From Pseudarthrobacter sp. SSS035 (lineage in GTDB: Bacteria; Actinomycetota; Actinomycetes; Actinomycetales; Micrococcaceae), in assembly GCF_023273875.1 (NCBI RefSeq), contig NZ_CP096882.1, forward strand, positions 1-64,000: a DNA stretch of 64,000 nucleotides. The letters are read 5' to 3'. This document shows, one piece after another, positions 28,278-36,158 of the stretch. Position 1 is the first letter of the stretch, and each line of letters starts with the position of its first letter. The position numbers and the translations under genes are program-made. The notes under the pieces are model-generated. The model worked only from the letters and a program-made list of their open reading frames with translations. It did not search any database and was not told the DNA's origin.

Positions 28278-28357
28278 GGGGCAGCCACCGGTCCGGTGGC
28301 TTCGGTTCCCGGAGCATGGGAAATCCTGGCTTCAAAGAGCCATCGCAAGGGGTTCAT
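28274..28357 (-). CDS. putative 27-codon leader ORF coupled to ribD
   Basis: An ATG at 28357 opens a frame beginning MNPLRWLFEARIS and ending at TGA (28274-28276), which overlaps the ribD ATG. The leader has GAGGGAAGGAAC upstream, somewhat distant (about 11 bases). ribD itself has GGTGGCTGCCCC before its start, which is not a ribosome site. The ORF crosses one arm of a long inverted repeat in the riboswitch leader. It could be a regulatory leader peptide that carries ribosomes to ribD, or chance. No family is recognised. Confidence 0.45.
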   Translation of the reverse strand: MNPLRWLFEARISHAPGTEATGPVAAP

Positions 28358-28396
28358 GTGTGTTGTCGTTCCTTCCCTCTAGAACCGCGATGGCTC
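28337..28396 (-). promoter_or_regulatory. long inverted repeat in the rib leader, possible riboswitch expression platform
   Basis: GAGCCATCGC (28337-28346) pairs perfectly with GCGATGGCTC (28387-28396), and GGTTC (28351-28355) pairs with GAACC (28382-28386) after a four-base bulge. The arms enclose the AGGGAAGGAAC element and the leader-ORF start in the 26-base loop. A second short hairpin (GCCACC...GGTGGC, 28284-28300) sits just before the ribD ATG. Together these could sequester or expose translation signals. Confidence 0.5.
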
Positions 28397-28453
28397 CGGG
28401 GGTATACGACAGCAGAAGGCTGCAGCGCATAGGGCGCCACAGATACAGCTGTA

Positions 28454-28601
28454 CGTGCTTCTCTCATCCAGACTTTAACTGTCGGTACCGGAATTTCACC
28501 AGTTCAACCGTCCGCCGGTTCCTTCCCTGAAGGGGAAAGGACCGGCTCGCGGGTCGCGGACTATCACCGCCGGTTCGGACTTACACCGACCCCGGAGCAC
28601 G
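28454..28601 (-). ncRNA. FMN riboswitch (RFN element) upstream of ribD
   Basis: On the minus strand the P1 arms CGTGCT (5') and AGCACG (3') enclose the conserved core: GGGGTCGGTGTAAGTCCG, then ACCGGCGGTGATAGTCCGCG, a variable hairpin around CCTTTCCCCTTCAGGGAAGG, ACCGGCGGACGGTTGAACT, GGTGAAATTCCGGTACCGAC and AGTCTGGATGAGAGAAG. These are the invariant segments of the FMN aptamer. It lies about 180 nt before ribD and presumably shuts down the rib operon when FMN is high. Confidence 0.96.
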
Positions 28602-28644
28602 TATTGTGTGTTGCTATTGTGCCATAACCACAAGGTGGCCCAGA

Positions 28645-29325
28645 CTATTCCGCGGACGCAGCACGTAACTTTATGCTGCCGGCTTCGCGGAGCCGTCCAA
28701 TGGCTGCAGCCGGGTCCTCCGCGCCGTAAACAGCCGAACCCGCCACAAAGACGTTGGCTCCTGCTTCGGCCGCCCGCAGAATGGTTTCCTCGGTGATGCC
28801 ACCGTCCACCTGGAGGGCGACATTGATTCCGGAGCCGTCAATGGCTGCCCGGGCCTTGCGGATCTTGGGCAGGGTGAAGTCCAGGAACGCCTGGCCGCCG
28901 AAGCCCGGCTCCACGGTCATGATCAGGAGCATGTCCAGTTCCTCGAGCATGTCCAGGTAGGGTTCCACAGCCGTCGCAGGGCGCAGCGCCATGCCGGCCT
29001 TGGAGCCCCGGGCCCGCAGTTCGCGGGCCAGTTTGACCGGTGCAATCGAGGCCTCGGCATGGAAGGTCACGGAGGCCAGGCCTGCGTCGGCGAACCCCGG
29101 CGCCCAGCGGTCGGCGTCGGAGATCATCAGGTGGGCGTCCAGCGGAACGGGGCTGACCGCCTGGATCCGCTGGACCACGGGCAAGCCCAGGGTGAGGTTG
29201 GGAACAAAGTGGTTGTCCATCACGTCCACGTGCACGGCGTCAGCGTTGCTGATGCGCTGCAGTTCGGCTTCGAGGTTGACGAAGTCGGCGGACAGGATGC
29301 TGGGGTTGATGCAGCACTGCGGCAT
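28645..29325 (-). CDS. rpe: ribulose-phosphate 3-epimerase
   Basis: Interconverts ribulose 5-phosphate and xylulose 5-phosphate in the pentose phosphate pathway. TIM barrel with INPSILSADFVNL, AVHVDVMDNHFVPN (metal His/Asp), MTVEPGFGGQAF and VDGGITEE. The GTG at 29340 is possible, but the ATG at 29325 with AAAGG ahead is preferred, giving 226 residues. It follows rsmB closely and supplies the ribulose 5-phosphate that RibB uses. The FMN riboswitch begins 43 bases after its stop. Confidence 0.95.
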   Translation of the reverse strand: MPQCCINPSILSADFVNLEAELQRISNADAVHVDVMDNHFVPNLTLGLPVVQRIQAVSPVPLDAHLMISDADRWAPGFADAGLASVTFHAEASIAPVKLARELRARGSKAGMALRPATAVEPYLDMLEELDMLLIMTVEPGFGGQAFLDFTLPKIRKARAAIDGSGINVALQVDGGITEETILRAAEAGANVFVAGSAVYGAEDPAAAIGRLREAGSIKLRAASAE

Positions 29326-29343
29326 GGGGGAACCTTTCACGGG

Positions 29344-30933
29344 TCAGGCTTTCTTCCGGATGAGGGCCAGGAACATGGCATCGGTGCTGTGGATGTGCGG
29401 CCAGAGTTGCGCCGTGGAATCGTGGCCTGCGCCCAGGTTCCCGGTCAGGCTCACGCTGTCCAGCACGGCACCGGCGTCCAGCAGCTCCAAGTCATCCCGC
29501 TTCCGGAGGGCATCGCTGACCACTGCCGTGGTTTCGGCCGGGTGGGGTGAACAGGTGACATAGGCAACCACTCCGCCGGGGCGGACGGCCTCCAGCGCCG
29601 ATTTCAACAGGGCACGCTGCAGCGGCCCCAGGTCCGCAAGGTCCTTGGGGGTGCGGCGCCAGCGGGACTCCGGCCTGCGGCGCAGCGCACCAAGCCCGCT
29701 GCAGGGGACGTCCACCAAGACACGGTCAAAGGATTCCGGCTGCTCAGTGCCCACGTCGCGGCCATCGCCGGTCCGGACGCGCCAGACGTCCCGGGGCACG
29801 GCGGACAGGGCCTGGCTGACGAGTTTGGCACGGTGCGGGGCCGGTTCATTCGCGAGCAGTGTGGCACCCTGGGCGTTGGCCAGAGCGCCAAGGAGGGCCG
29901 CCTTGCCTCCGGGGCCGGCGCACAGGTCCAGCCAGGTTTCGTGCGGCCGCTCTGCTCCGGGGCTTCCGGTGGGATCCAGCTCGACTGCCGCCATGGCGCG
30001 GGCCACCAGCTGGGAGCCGACGTCCTGGACACGCGTGCTGCCTTCCCGGATGGAGGCGAGGCGGCCCAGGTCTCCGCCGCTGGAGAGTGCCGAGCCTTCC
30101 ACCAGTTCACCGGGGGTTGCCCCGCCCTCCAGGGCTTCATCCAGGCTGCCCAGGCCGGGCAGGGCCACGAGGTTAACCACCGGAGCTTCGTTATCGGCTT
30201 CCAGCAGGTCGTTGATTTCGGCGGCTGACCGCCCGTGGGCCACCAGGGACTGGCGCATCGCCCGAACAATCCATTCGGGGTGGGCGTACCGGAGGGACGC
30301 GATGGTGGTTTCGTCGCTTTCACCGGCAACGAGGATTTCAAGCCACTCCTCCAGGGTGTGCGCCGTGACTTTCCGCAATACTGCGTTGATCAGGGCGGAG
30401 GGTCCGGCGCCGATGACGGCGCGGGCCAGGCCCACGGTCTGATCCAGGGCGGCGTGGGCCGGGACGCGCATGGCCAGCAGCTGATGCGTGCCGATTCGCA
30501 GGGCGTCGAGAATGGCAGGGTCAAGCTGGTCCAGCGGCCGGTCAACGCAGCGGGCCAGGATGGCATCGTACGTGCCCTGGCCACGCAAGGCGCCATAGCT
30601 AAGCTCGGTGGCGAAGCCGGCGTCGCGCTTGTCCAGGCCGTGATGGCGGATGCGGGACGGGAGCACTAGGTTGGCGTAGGCGTCCTCGGCGGCTACCGCG
30701 CGCAGGACTTCAAAAGCCACCAGCCGCGCGGGGTCCGCCCGGCGGGTCCGCTGCGCAGGAGCGTTTTCGGTGAAGCTCCGCTGGGAGGGGCGGTTGCGTT
30801 CGCGGCCCTGGGCGTTCCGCTGGCTGGAATCCCGCGGCCCGCCCTTGCCCCGTCCGCTGTTGCCCCGTCCGCCGCCCGGGGCGCCGCCTCCGCTGCCGCC
30901 CGTGCCGCCTGCATTACCGCCGGATTCGCTCAT
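29344..30933 (-). CDS. rsmB: 16S rRNA (cytosine-5) methyltransferase, RsmB family
   Basis: 529 residues. The first 65 are a low-complexity Gly/Arg/Asn-rich tail. A NusB-like RNA-binding domain follows (about 68-200, with ARLVAFEVLRAV and LPSRIRHHGLDKRD), then a SAM-dependent methyltransferase domain with DLCAGPGGKAALL, the catalytic Cys in VDVPCSGLGALRRRPE and the release Cys in YVTCSPHPAET. This is the Fmu/Sun layout that makes m5C967 in E. coli. It overlaps fmt by four bases, so it is part of the def-fmt-rsmB cluster. Confidence 0.93.
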   Translation of the reverse strand: MSESGGNAGGTGGSGGGAPGGGRGNSGRGKGGPRDSSQRNAQGRERNRPSQRSFTENAPAQRTRRADPARLVAFEVLRAVAAEDAYANLVLPSRIRHHGLDKRDAGFATELSYGALRGQGTYDAILARCVDRPLDQLDPAILDALRIGTHQLLAMRVPAHAALDQTVGLARAVIGAGPSALINAVLRKVTAHTLEEWLEILVAGESDETTIASLRYAHPEWIVRAMRQSLVAHGRSAAEINDLLEADNEAPVVNLVALPGLGSLDEALEGGATPGELVEGSALSSGGDLGRLASIREGSTRVQDVGSQLVARAMAAVELDPTGSPGAERPHETWLDLCAGPGGKAALLGALANAQGATLLANEPAPHRAKLVSQALSAVPRDVWRVRTGDGRDVGTEQPESFDRVLVDVPCSGLGALRRRPESRWRRTPKDLADLGPLQRALLKSALEAVRPGGVVAYVTCSPHPAETTAVVSDALRKRDDLELLDAGAVLDSVSLTGNLGAGHDSTAQLWPHIHSTDAMFLALIRKKA

Positions 30934-31850
30934 TCGAAGACCACGCTTTCCAGTGTTGCCATGCCACGCGCCCAGTCAGCGGCGGCCATCATCTTTTTGC
31001 CCGAAGGCTGGATCCTCGTCAGCTCCACAGAGTGGGATCCGGTGCCCACCAGGACGCTCTTCCCGTCGAGGAATACCGCGCCGGGCCGCAGGTCGGTGTC
31101 ACCTGGCCGGAGCCGGACAGGTTCGAGTTTGACGCGCTGTCCGTCCAGGGTGGTCCAGGCTCCGGGCTCGGGAGTTACGCCGCGGGCGCGCCTGCCGATC
31201 GCCAGGGCGGGCTGCTTCCAGTCGAGCCGGCCGTCATCGATGGTCAGCTTCGGGGCCAGTGAAACGTCGCCGACCTGCGGCTGTGCAGCTGCCCTCCCGG
31301 CTTCAACGGCGGACAGCGTCTGGGCAAGGAGCACGGCTCCGCTGTGGGACAGCCGCTCCAGCAGCGCTCCGGCGGTGTCCTCCGGGGCAACACCCTCGGT
31401 CAGCGTTCCGAAGACCGGGCCGGTGTCCAGACCTTCTTCCAACAGGAAGGTGACTGCCCCGGTGACGTCGTCGCCTGCCATTACGGCCCGCTGCACGGGG
31501 GCAGCGCCACGCCACGCGGGAAGCAGGGAAAAGTGCAGGTTGATCCACCCGTGCGGGGGAACATCCAGGGCGGGGCGCGGAATCAGTCCACCGTAGGCCA
31601 CGATGGCGGCCACGTCCGGCTTGGTCGCGGCGATTTTCGCCGTCACGGCGTCGTCCACACGGGTGGCGTGGATGATGTCGATTCCCAGCTCGGCGGCGCG
31701 GGCGGCAACGGGCGACGGCGTCAGCACCCGTTTGCGCCCTATCGGCGCGTCGGGACGGGTCAGGACCGCAACGATTTCAAAGCCTGCCGCAATCAGTGCA
31801 TCAAGGGACGGGACGGCCACGGCGGGGGTGCCGGCAAAAAGTACCCTCAT
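30930..31850 (-). CDS. fmt: methionyl-tRNA formyltransferase
   Basis: Formylates initiator Met-tRNA. 306 residues with LFAGTPAVAVPSL at the N-terminus, the catalytic triad Asn104, His106 and Asp142 in WINLHFSLLPAWRGAAP and GLDTGPVF, and an OB-fold-like C-terminal domain. It overlaps both neighbours: the start overlaps the def stop as ATGA and the stop overlaps rsmB. Confidence 0.96.
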   Translation of the reverse strand: MRVLFAGTPAVAVPSLDALIAAGFEIVAVLTRPDAPIGRKRVLTPSPVAARAAELGIDIIHATRVDDAVTAKIAATKPDVAAIVAYGGLIPRPALDVPPHGWINLHFSLLPAWRGAAPVQRAVMAGDDVTGAVTFLLEEGLDTGPVFGTLTEGVAPEDTAGALLERLSHSGAVLLAQTLSAVEAGRAAAQPQVGDVSLAPKLTIDDGRLDWKQPALAIGRRARGVTPEPGAWTTLDGQRVKLEPVRLRPGDTDLRPGAVFLDGKSVLVGTGSHSVELTRIQPSGKKMMAAADWARGMATLESVVFE

Positions 31851-32455
31851 GTGGTGGCGCCGCCGCCGAAGCTGGCGCCCCCGGTGCTTGTGCCCCCAAA
31901 GCTCGCGCCCCCGAAACTGGACCCGACCGTCTTGGCACGCTTCGTCGTCGTGCGTTCCGTAATGGCGTCATAGTTGGCATTGCGGATGGAACGCAGGGCC
32001 GTTTTCCGGTCCTCGCCTTCCAGCCTGTCGGTGTAGAGGATGCCGTCCAGGTGGTCCGTCTCGTGCTGGAAACAACGGGCCAGCAGGCCTTCCCCCTCCA
32101 CCGCGACAGGATTCCCGTTCAGGTCAACACCGGTGGCGAGTGTGGCGCGGAAGCGGCGGACCGGGAACGCCAGGCCCGGAATGGACAGGCAACCCTCAAC
32201 CTGGTCCGCCTGGAAGTCCTCGCTGTTTTCCAGGACCGGATTGATGATGTGGCCCTCCACGCCGTCGATCCGGTAGGTGAAGACCCGCTGGCTGACGCCA
32301 ATCTGGGGGGCCGCGAGGCCGGCGCCGTCCACGTCCTCCATGGTTTCCGTCATGTCCGCAACCAGTCTGGCGAGCTCAGGACCGAATTCCGTCACGGGAT
32401 CGGCCACTGTGCGGAGCACAGGATCACCGATAATGCGGATATTCAGAATGGCCAT
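31847..32455 (-). CDS. def: peptide deformylase with Gly/Ser-rich C-terminal tail
   Basis: Removes the formyl group from new proteins. All three motifs are present: GAGLAAPQIG, EGCLS (metal Cys89) and QHETDHLDG (His131, Glu132, His135). Residues about 178-202 form a repetitive tail (SSFGGASFGG, then TGGASFGGG) that is outside the enzyme fold and unusual for the family. The bases encoding it are a run of imperfect direct repeats. The gene heads the def-fmt-rsmB-rpe cluster. Confidence 0.95.
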   Translation of the reverse strand: MAILNIRIIGDPVLRTVADPVTEFGPELARLVADMTETMEDVDGAGLAAPQIGVSQRVFTYRIDGVEGHIINPVLENSEDFQADQVEGCLSIPGLAFPVRRFRATLATGVDLNGNPVAVEGEGLLARCFQHETDHLDGILYTDRLEGEDRKTALRSIRNANYDAITERTTTKRAKTVGSSFGGASFGGTSTGGASFGGGATT

Positions 32456-32578
32456 GTGCTGTCTTTCCTCACGGTGGGGGTTATTGGCGAACCTGTCCAG
32501 TTTAGGCGCAGGGGCACCGGTCCCGGGACTCCGGGCAGCCGGACTCCAGGCATGCGAAGTTCCGGCAGGCGTGCTCCG

Positions 32579-33439
32579 CTAGGCGCTGCGGACCTGTGAG
32601 GAGACGGGCGGAGCCACCGGAAGAAGCGCAGACCCGGCGGCGAGTGTATCGGCGGACAGTTCCCAGACCCGGCGCAGGGCGCAGAACTTCCACCAGTGGT
32701 GCTTGAGGACGTCGGGGTTGGCGCGGACCGGACGGACTTCGGTCTCGCCGATAGCCACCGCCAGCAGTAGCGGGTTCTCACCGTACTTCCAGGGCTCCCA
32801 TTCCCCTGCCACGGCATCCACGAGGCTTTCTTCGGCCTTCATGCCGGCCACCAGTTGCATAACCACCTTGTCGTCCAGCGGCTTGACAGTGCCGTCCCGC
32901 GTGGTGCCCTTGGTCTTGTAATCAATGACGCAGATCCGGCCGTTGATTTTGGCCACGAGGTCCAGCGTCCCGGCGTAGCCCACTGACTTGTTCCAGACGG
33001 TGATTTCCGGTGCGATGGGCTCTACGCCGTAGAGGTCCCACCACTCATCGAACCGCAGGGCAAAGCCTTCCTCGCCGTTGGCCGCCAACGCCTCGCGGGT
33101 TTCCTTCATGGCGTGGGGCCGGCCCAGGGCGCGGAGCGCAACCTGCTCGCAGTAATTATGGACGCGGTCGCCGCGTTTGGCGGCCTCGTCGCGGTAGAGT
33201 TCTGCTGCTTTTGAGGCCCGGTTGACGGCTTGCCGGATTTTCGCCGGGCTGCCCAGGCAATCGGCCAGCAGCGGATCCTTCGCCAGGCTGCTGGCGCCCA
33301 TGTAACCAAACCAGCCGTCCAGGCCGTGCGGCTGCTGGCCGATGACGGTGGTGATTGACGGAACGGAGAACTGTTCGGAGGTTGACCGGGCATACATGCG
33401 GCCGTATTCCGTGGCGTGGGCAAGGAGTGGATCAGTCAT
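32579..33439 (-). CDS. PD-(D/E)XK-like nuclease family protein of unknown role
   Basis: 286 residues. The segment PEITVWN (Glu145), GTLDLVAK (Asp160) and VIDYKTKG (Asp173 and Lys175) fits the metal-binding core of RecB/CRISPR Cas4-like PD-(D/E)XK nucleases. The rest is mainly helical, with an N-terminal part (PSITTVIGQ) also seen in such proteins. It has no partner gene: def is 123 bp downstream and a tRNA terminator lies upstream. The biological role is unknown. Phage-type exonuclease or a DNA repair function are the obvious possibilities. Confidence 0.7.
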   Translation of the reverse strand: MTDPLLAHATEYGRMYARSTSEQFSVPSITTVIGQQPHGLDGWFGYMGASSLAKDPLLADCLGSPAKIRQAVNRASKAAELYRDEAAKRGDRVHNYCEQVALRALGRPHAMKETREALAANGEEGFALRFDEWWDLYGVEPIAPEITVWNKSVGYAGTLDLVAKINGRICVIDYKTKGTTRDGTVKPLDDKVVMQLVAGMKAEESLVDAVAGEWEPWKYGENPLLLAVAIGETEVRPVRANPDVLKHHWWKFCALRRVWELSADTLAAGSALLPVAPPVSSQVRSA

Positions 33440-33486
33440 ACAAAGACTCTTTCACAAGGGGCTGACAGAATGGCGGGCACAAAAAA

Positions 33487-33520
33487 GGTCCGTTTCCGCT
33501 CGGCTGAGCGGAAACGGACC
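33487..33520 (-). terminator. intrinsic terminator after tRNA-Val(CAC)
   Basis: A perfect 15-bp stem GGTCCGTTTCCGCTC/GAGCGGAAACGGACC with loop GGCT is followed on the minus strand by TTTTTTGTG (33486-33478). Confidence 0.93.
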
Positions 33521-33531
33521 AGATTCCTCGG

Positions 33532-33603
33532 TGGGCGATACTGGGTTCGAACCAGTGACCTCTTCGGTGTGAACGAAGCGCGCTACCACTGCGCCAATCG
33601 CCC
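33532..33603 (-). tRNA. tRNA-Val (anticodon CAC)
   Basis: 72 nt. Acceptor arms GGGCGAT/ATCGCCC with discriminator A. Anticodon stem CTTCG/CGAAG with loop TTCACAC gives CAC. It differs from the two Val(GAC) genes to the right mainly in the anticodon arm. Confidence 0.95.
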
Positions 33604-33831
33604 CGATGCCTTTGAATGCTAGCCGACCGGGCGGGGTTTATGGAAATCGAGACGGGACGCCGATCGAATTACACGCCTGTAATTAGAAAAATCCCCTAGA
33701 TTGCAGGGATCCAGGGGCATTGCCGCCGTTGAAGCACGTTCGATTTGGAGATTCCCTGAACCTCCTATAGAGTTCTTACTCGTTGGAACGCGAGGAAATG
33801 CCCGAAACGGCACGGATTCAGCGGCCCAAAT

Positions 33832-33904
<73 letters not shown>

Positions 33905-33951
33905 CGCAGGACACTGTCACGGCTAAGGTTTTTCGGAATCGGAGCTTACAC

Positions 33952-34022
33952 GGTGGGTTGGCCGAGAGGCGAGGCAGCGGCCTGCAAAGCCGTTCACACG
34001 GGTTCGAATCCCGTACCCACCT
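33952..34022 (+). tRNA. tRNA-Cys (anticodon GCA)
   Basis: 71 nt. Acceptor GGTGGGT/ACCCACC with discriminator T. Anticodon loop CTGCAAA gives GCA. T-loop GGGTTCGAATCCC is canonical. Confidence 0.94.
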
Positions 34023-34061
34023 CGGTGAAAACCATGGATTCCGGTTCACGCCGGACGAAAT

Positions 34062-34133
34062 GGGCGATTGGCGCAGCGGTAGCGCGCTTCCCTGACACGG
34101 AAGAGGTCACTGGTTCGATCCCAGTATCGCCCA
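34062..34133 (+). tRNA. tRNA-Val (anticodon GAC), copy 1 with encoded CCA
   Basis: 72 nt. Acceptor GGGCGAT/ATCGCCC with discriminator A. Anticodon loop CTGACAC gives GAC. The genome continues with CCA (34134-34136), so the 3' end is encoded here but not in copy 2. Confidence 0.95.
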
Positions 34134-34194
34134 CCAAGCAAGGAAACTTGCTTCATGCAGTACGCCTGGCCACCGGCCAGGGTGTACTTCATAC

Positions 34195-34267
<73 letters not shown>

Positions 34268-34311
34268 CTCTACCCCAGTAATAAATCCGAAATGGCCGGC
34301 CTTCCGGTTCC

Positions 34312-34383
34312 GGGCGATTGGCGCAGCGGTAGCGCGCTTCCCTGACACGGAAGAGGTCACTGGTTCGATCCCAGTATCGCCCA
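34312..34383 (+). tRNA. tRNA-Val (anticodon GAC), copy 2
   Basis: 72 nt, identical to the copy at 34062-34133 over the mature sequence, but the following bases are CAC rather than CCA. Last gene of the array, directly before a terminator. Confidence 0.95.
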
Positions 34384-34388
34384 CACAC

Positions 34389-34414
34389 AGCAGCTCCCCG
34401 TGAGCTGCTTTTTT
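34389..34414 (+). terminator. intrinsic terminator of the plus-strand tRNA array
   Basis: An 8-bp stem AGCAGCTC/GAGCTGCT with loop CCCGT is followed by TTTTTT. Confidence 0.92.
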
Positions 34415-34536
34415 ATTGCCCGGATACGCCGCACGGACTTTACAACATTTGTCACAGCACCTTGGCACACCCGGCAGACAGGGCTAGGATCGGTTGCGGA
34501 GGAGCGAACTGGCTCCGCGATTGAAGGGAGGTGCTC

Positions 34537-34794
34537 GTGGGACTGATTGACGATCTTAAGGGCAAGGCTCAGGGTCTCATCCGCGGCAACGAGCAGGCCA
34601 TCAAGGACGGCATCACGAAAGCCGGCGATTTCGTCGACTCAAAGACCGGCGGTAAGTACGCCGGTCACGTGGACAAAGTCCAGGAGGGCGCTTCCAAGCT
34701 CGTTGACAAGAACGACGGAACACCCGGCGTAGCGCCTGCCACCGAGCAGACTCCGCCAGTCAACCCGGTTCCGCCGGTTGACAAGGCTCCGTAA
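34537..34794 (+). CDS. MT0933-like antitoxin-family protein
   Basis: 85 residues starting MGLIDDLKGKAQGLI, with the family pattern DGITKAGDFVDSKTGGKYAGHVDKVQ, then a Pro-rich tail (TPPVNPVPPVDKAP). The fold is predicted to be amphipathic helical. Members are named after a proposed antitoxin of Mycobacterium tuberculosis, but no toxin gene is adjacent here, so a stress-related or structural role is equally possible. The GTG at 34537 is chosen over the GTG at 34531 because GAAGGGAGG lies five bases before it. A terminator follows. Confidence 0.82.
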   Translation: MGLIDDLKGKAQGLIRGNEQAIKDGITKAGDFVDSKTGGKYAGHVDKVQEGASKLVDKNDGTPGVAPATEQTPPVNPVPPVDKAP

Positions 34795-34833
34795 CAAGGA
34801 TTTGGCCAGGGCACTGCCCTAGCACGTCAAGGG

Positions 34834-34870
34834 GGCGCGGGTCCCGCCGGGAGGTGGCACCCGCGCCTTT
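34834..34870 (+). terminator. terminator-like hairpin after the antitoxin-like gene
   Basis: A 9-bp stem GGCGCGGGT/ACCCGCGCC with a 16-base loop, followed by TTT. It lies between convergent genes (zapE ends at 34908). Confidence 0.65.
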
Positions 34871-34907
34871 GGCGTTTAACTGACGGTCCGGCTTCCCCGG
34901 CCGATGC

Positions 34908-35945
34908 CTAGGACGGCTCGTGGTTCTGGCCCTCGCGGGCCAGCGCCGTCAGGCGGGACACAGCACGGAAATACTTCTTCGTGTACCCGCCGTGCATCAT
35001 CTCGTCCGTGAAGAGCTTGTCGAACGGGACGCCGCTGGCCAGGATGGGCACATCCTTGTCGTACAGGCGGTCCGCCAACACAACAAACCGAAGCGCCACG
35101 GCCTGTTCGGTGATCGTCTCCACGTTGCGCCACACCACGCCGTCGATGCCGTCGATGAGCTGCCGGTAGCGGCTCGGGTGGACACCGGCCAGGTGGCCGA
35201 TCAGTGAACTGAATTCGTCCTCTGCCACGGTCTTGCCGTCGAACTCAGCCCTCATCTGCGCGGCGAGCTGGCTGTTCTTCAGTGGTGCCGGGGCGGCGGG
35301 CAACCCACGGTGGCGGAAGTCCTCGCCGTCGATCCTGATGACGTCGAACTGGTCCGCCAGGACCTGGATTTCACGGGCAAAGTCGACGGCGGCAAAGCGG
35401 CCGTCGCCCAGCGAACCCGGCAGGGTGTTGGACGTGGCAGCCAGCTTCACGCCGGCGTCGGCCAGTTCACGCATCAAACGGGACATCAGCACGGTGTCAC
35501 CCGGATCATCCAGCTCGAACTCATCGATGCACACCAGCTTGTAGTGGCTCAGCGCCTCGACGGTTTTGCGGAACGAAAGGGCCCCCACGAGGTTGGTGTA
35601 TTCCACAAACGTACCGAAGGCCTTGGGGCCCGGGGCGGCATGCCACAGCGAGGCCAGCAGGTGGGTTTTGCCGACGCCGAATCCTCCGTCGAGATAGATC
35701 CCCGCCCTGGTAGCGACCTTCTTGGTGAAGAGCTTCTTGAACAGGCCGTCGCCGTCGCCGGCTCCAACTCCCCCGGCGAACCCTTCCAGCGCCTTGACCG
35801 CCGCCGCCTGGGACGGCTGGTTCAGGTCCGGCCGGTAGCTTGCAAAAGAGACCTGGCCGAACCGTGGGGACGGATAGAAACCTTTGAGGAGTTCATCCAC
35901 CGAAACCGCCGGTGTTCGGGCGGCAAGCTGTTCGATCTGTACCAA
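34908..35945 (-). CDS. zapE: cell division ATPase ZapE (AFG1-like)
   Basis: 345 residues. Walker A is GGFGVGKTHLL (about 87-97), Walker B is LVCIDEFELDDPGD, and the AFG1 family segments FDVIRIDGEDFRHR and PSRYRQLIDG follow. In E. coli ZapE binds FtsZ. The actinobacterial role is inferred from family only. The 213 bp between it and the divergent sulfurtransferase (35946-36158) must contain both promoters. Confidence 0.92.
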   Translation of the reverse strand: MVQIEQLAARTPAVSVDELLKGFYPSPRFGQVSFASYRPDLNQPSQAAAVKALEGFAGGVGAGDGDGLFKKLFTKKVATRAGIYLDGGFGVGKTHLLASLWHAAPGPKAFGTFVEYTNLVGALSFRKTVEALSHYKLVCIDEFELDDPGDTVLMSRLMRELADAGVKLAATSNTLPGSLGDGRFAAVDFAREIQVLADQFDVIRIDGEDFRHRGLPAAPAPLKNSQLAAQMRAEFDGKTVAEDEFSSLIGHLAGVHPSRYRQLIDGIDGVVWRNVETITEQAVALRFVVLADRLYDKDVPILASGVPFDKLFTDEMMHGGYTKKYFRAVSRLTALAREGQNHEPS

Positions 35946-36158
35946 GGTGGTCCGTTCTGCTGGTGGTTGTCCCCAGAAAGAATACCGGCAATGGCCCTGG
36001 CCTCCCCCGCGGTGGCGCCGGCCAGGGCCGCGGCGTGACGAAGGCCATATTTCCCACTGTTAACAAGGAGGCGGACAGGGCGGCCGGCCGTGGCTAGTGT
36101 TGGAGGCAGGTTTTCCTTCTACAGCATCCGCCGTGTGTCTCAGTGAAAGGCCATCACC

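Noticed and set aside
33604..33831. Possible small gene between tRNA-Val(CAC) and tRNA-Gly
   Set aside because: No frame with a start, ribosome site and coding-like composition. The stretch probably holds promoters for the divergent tRNA genes.
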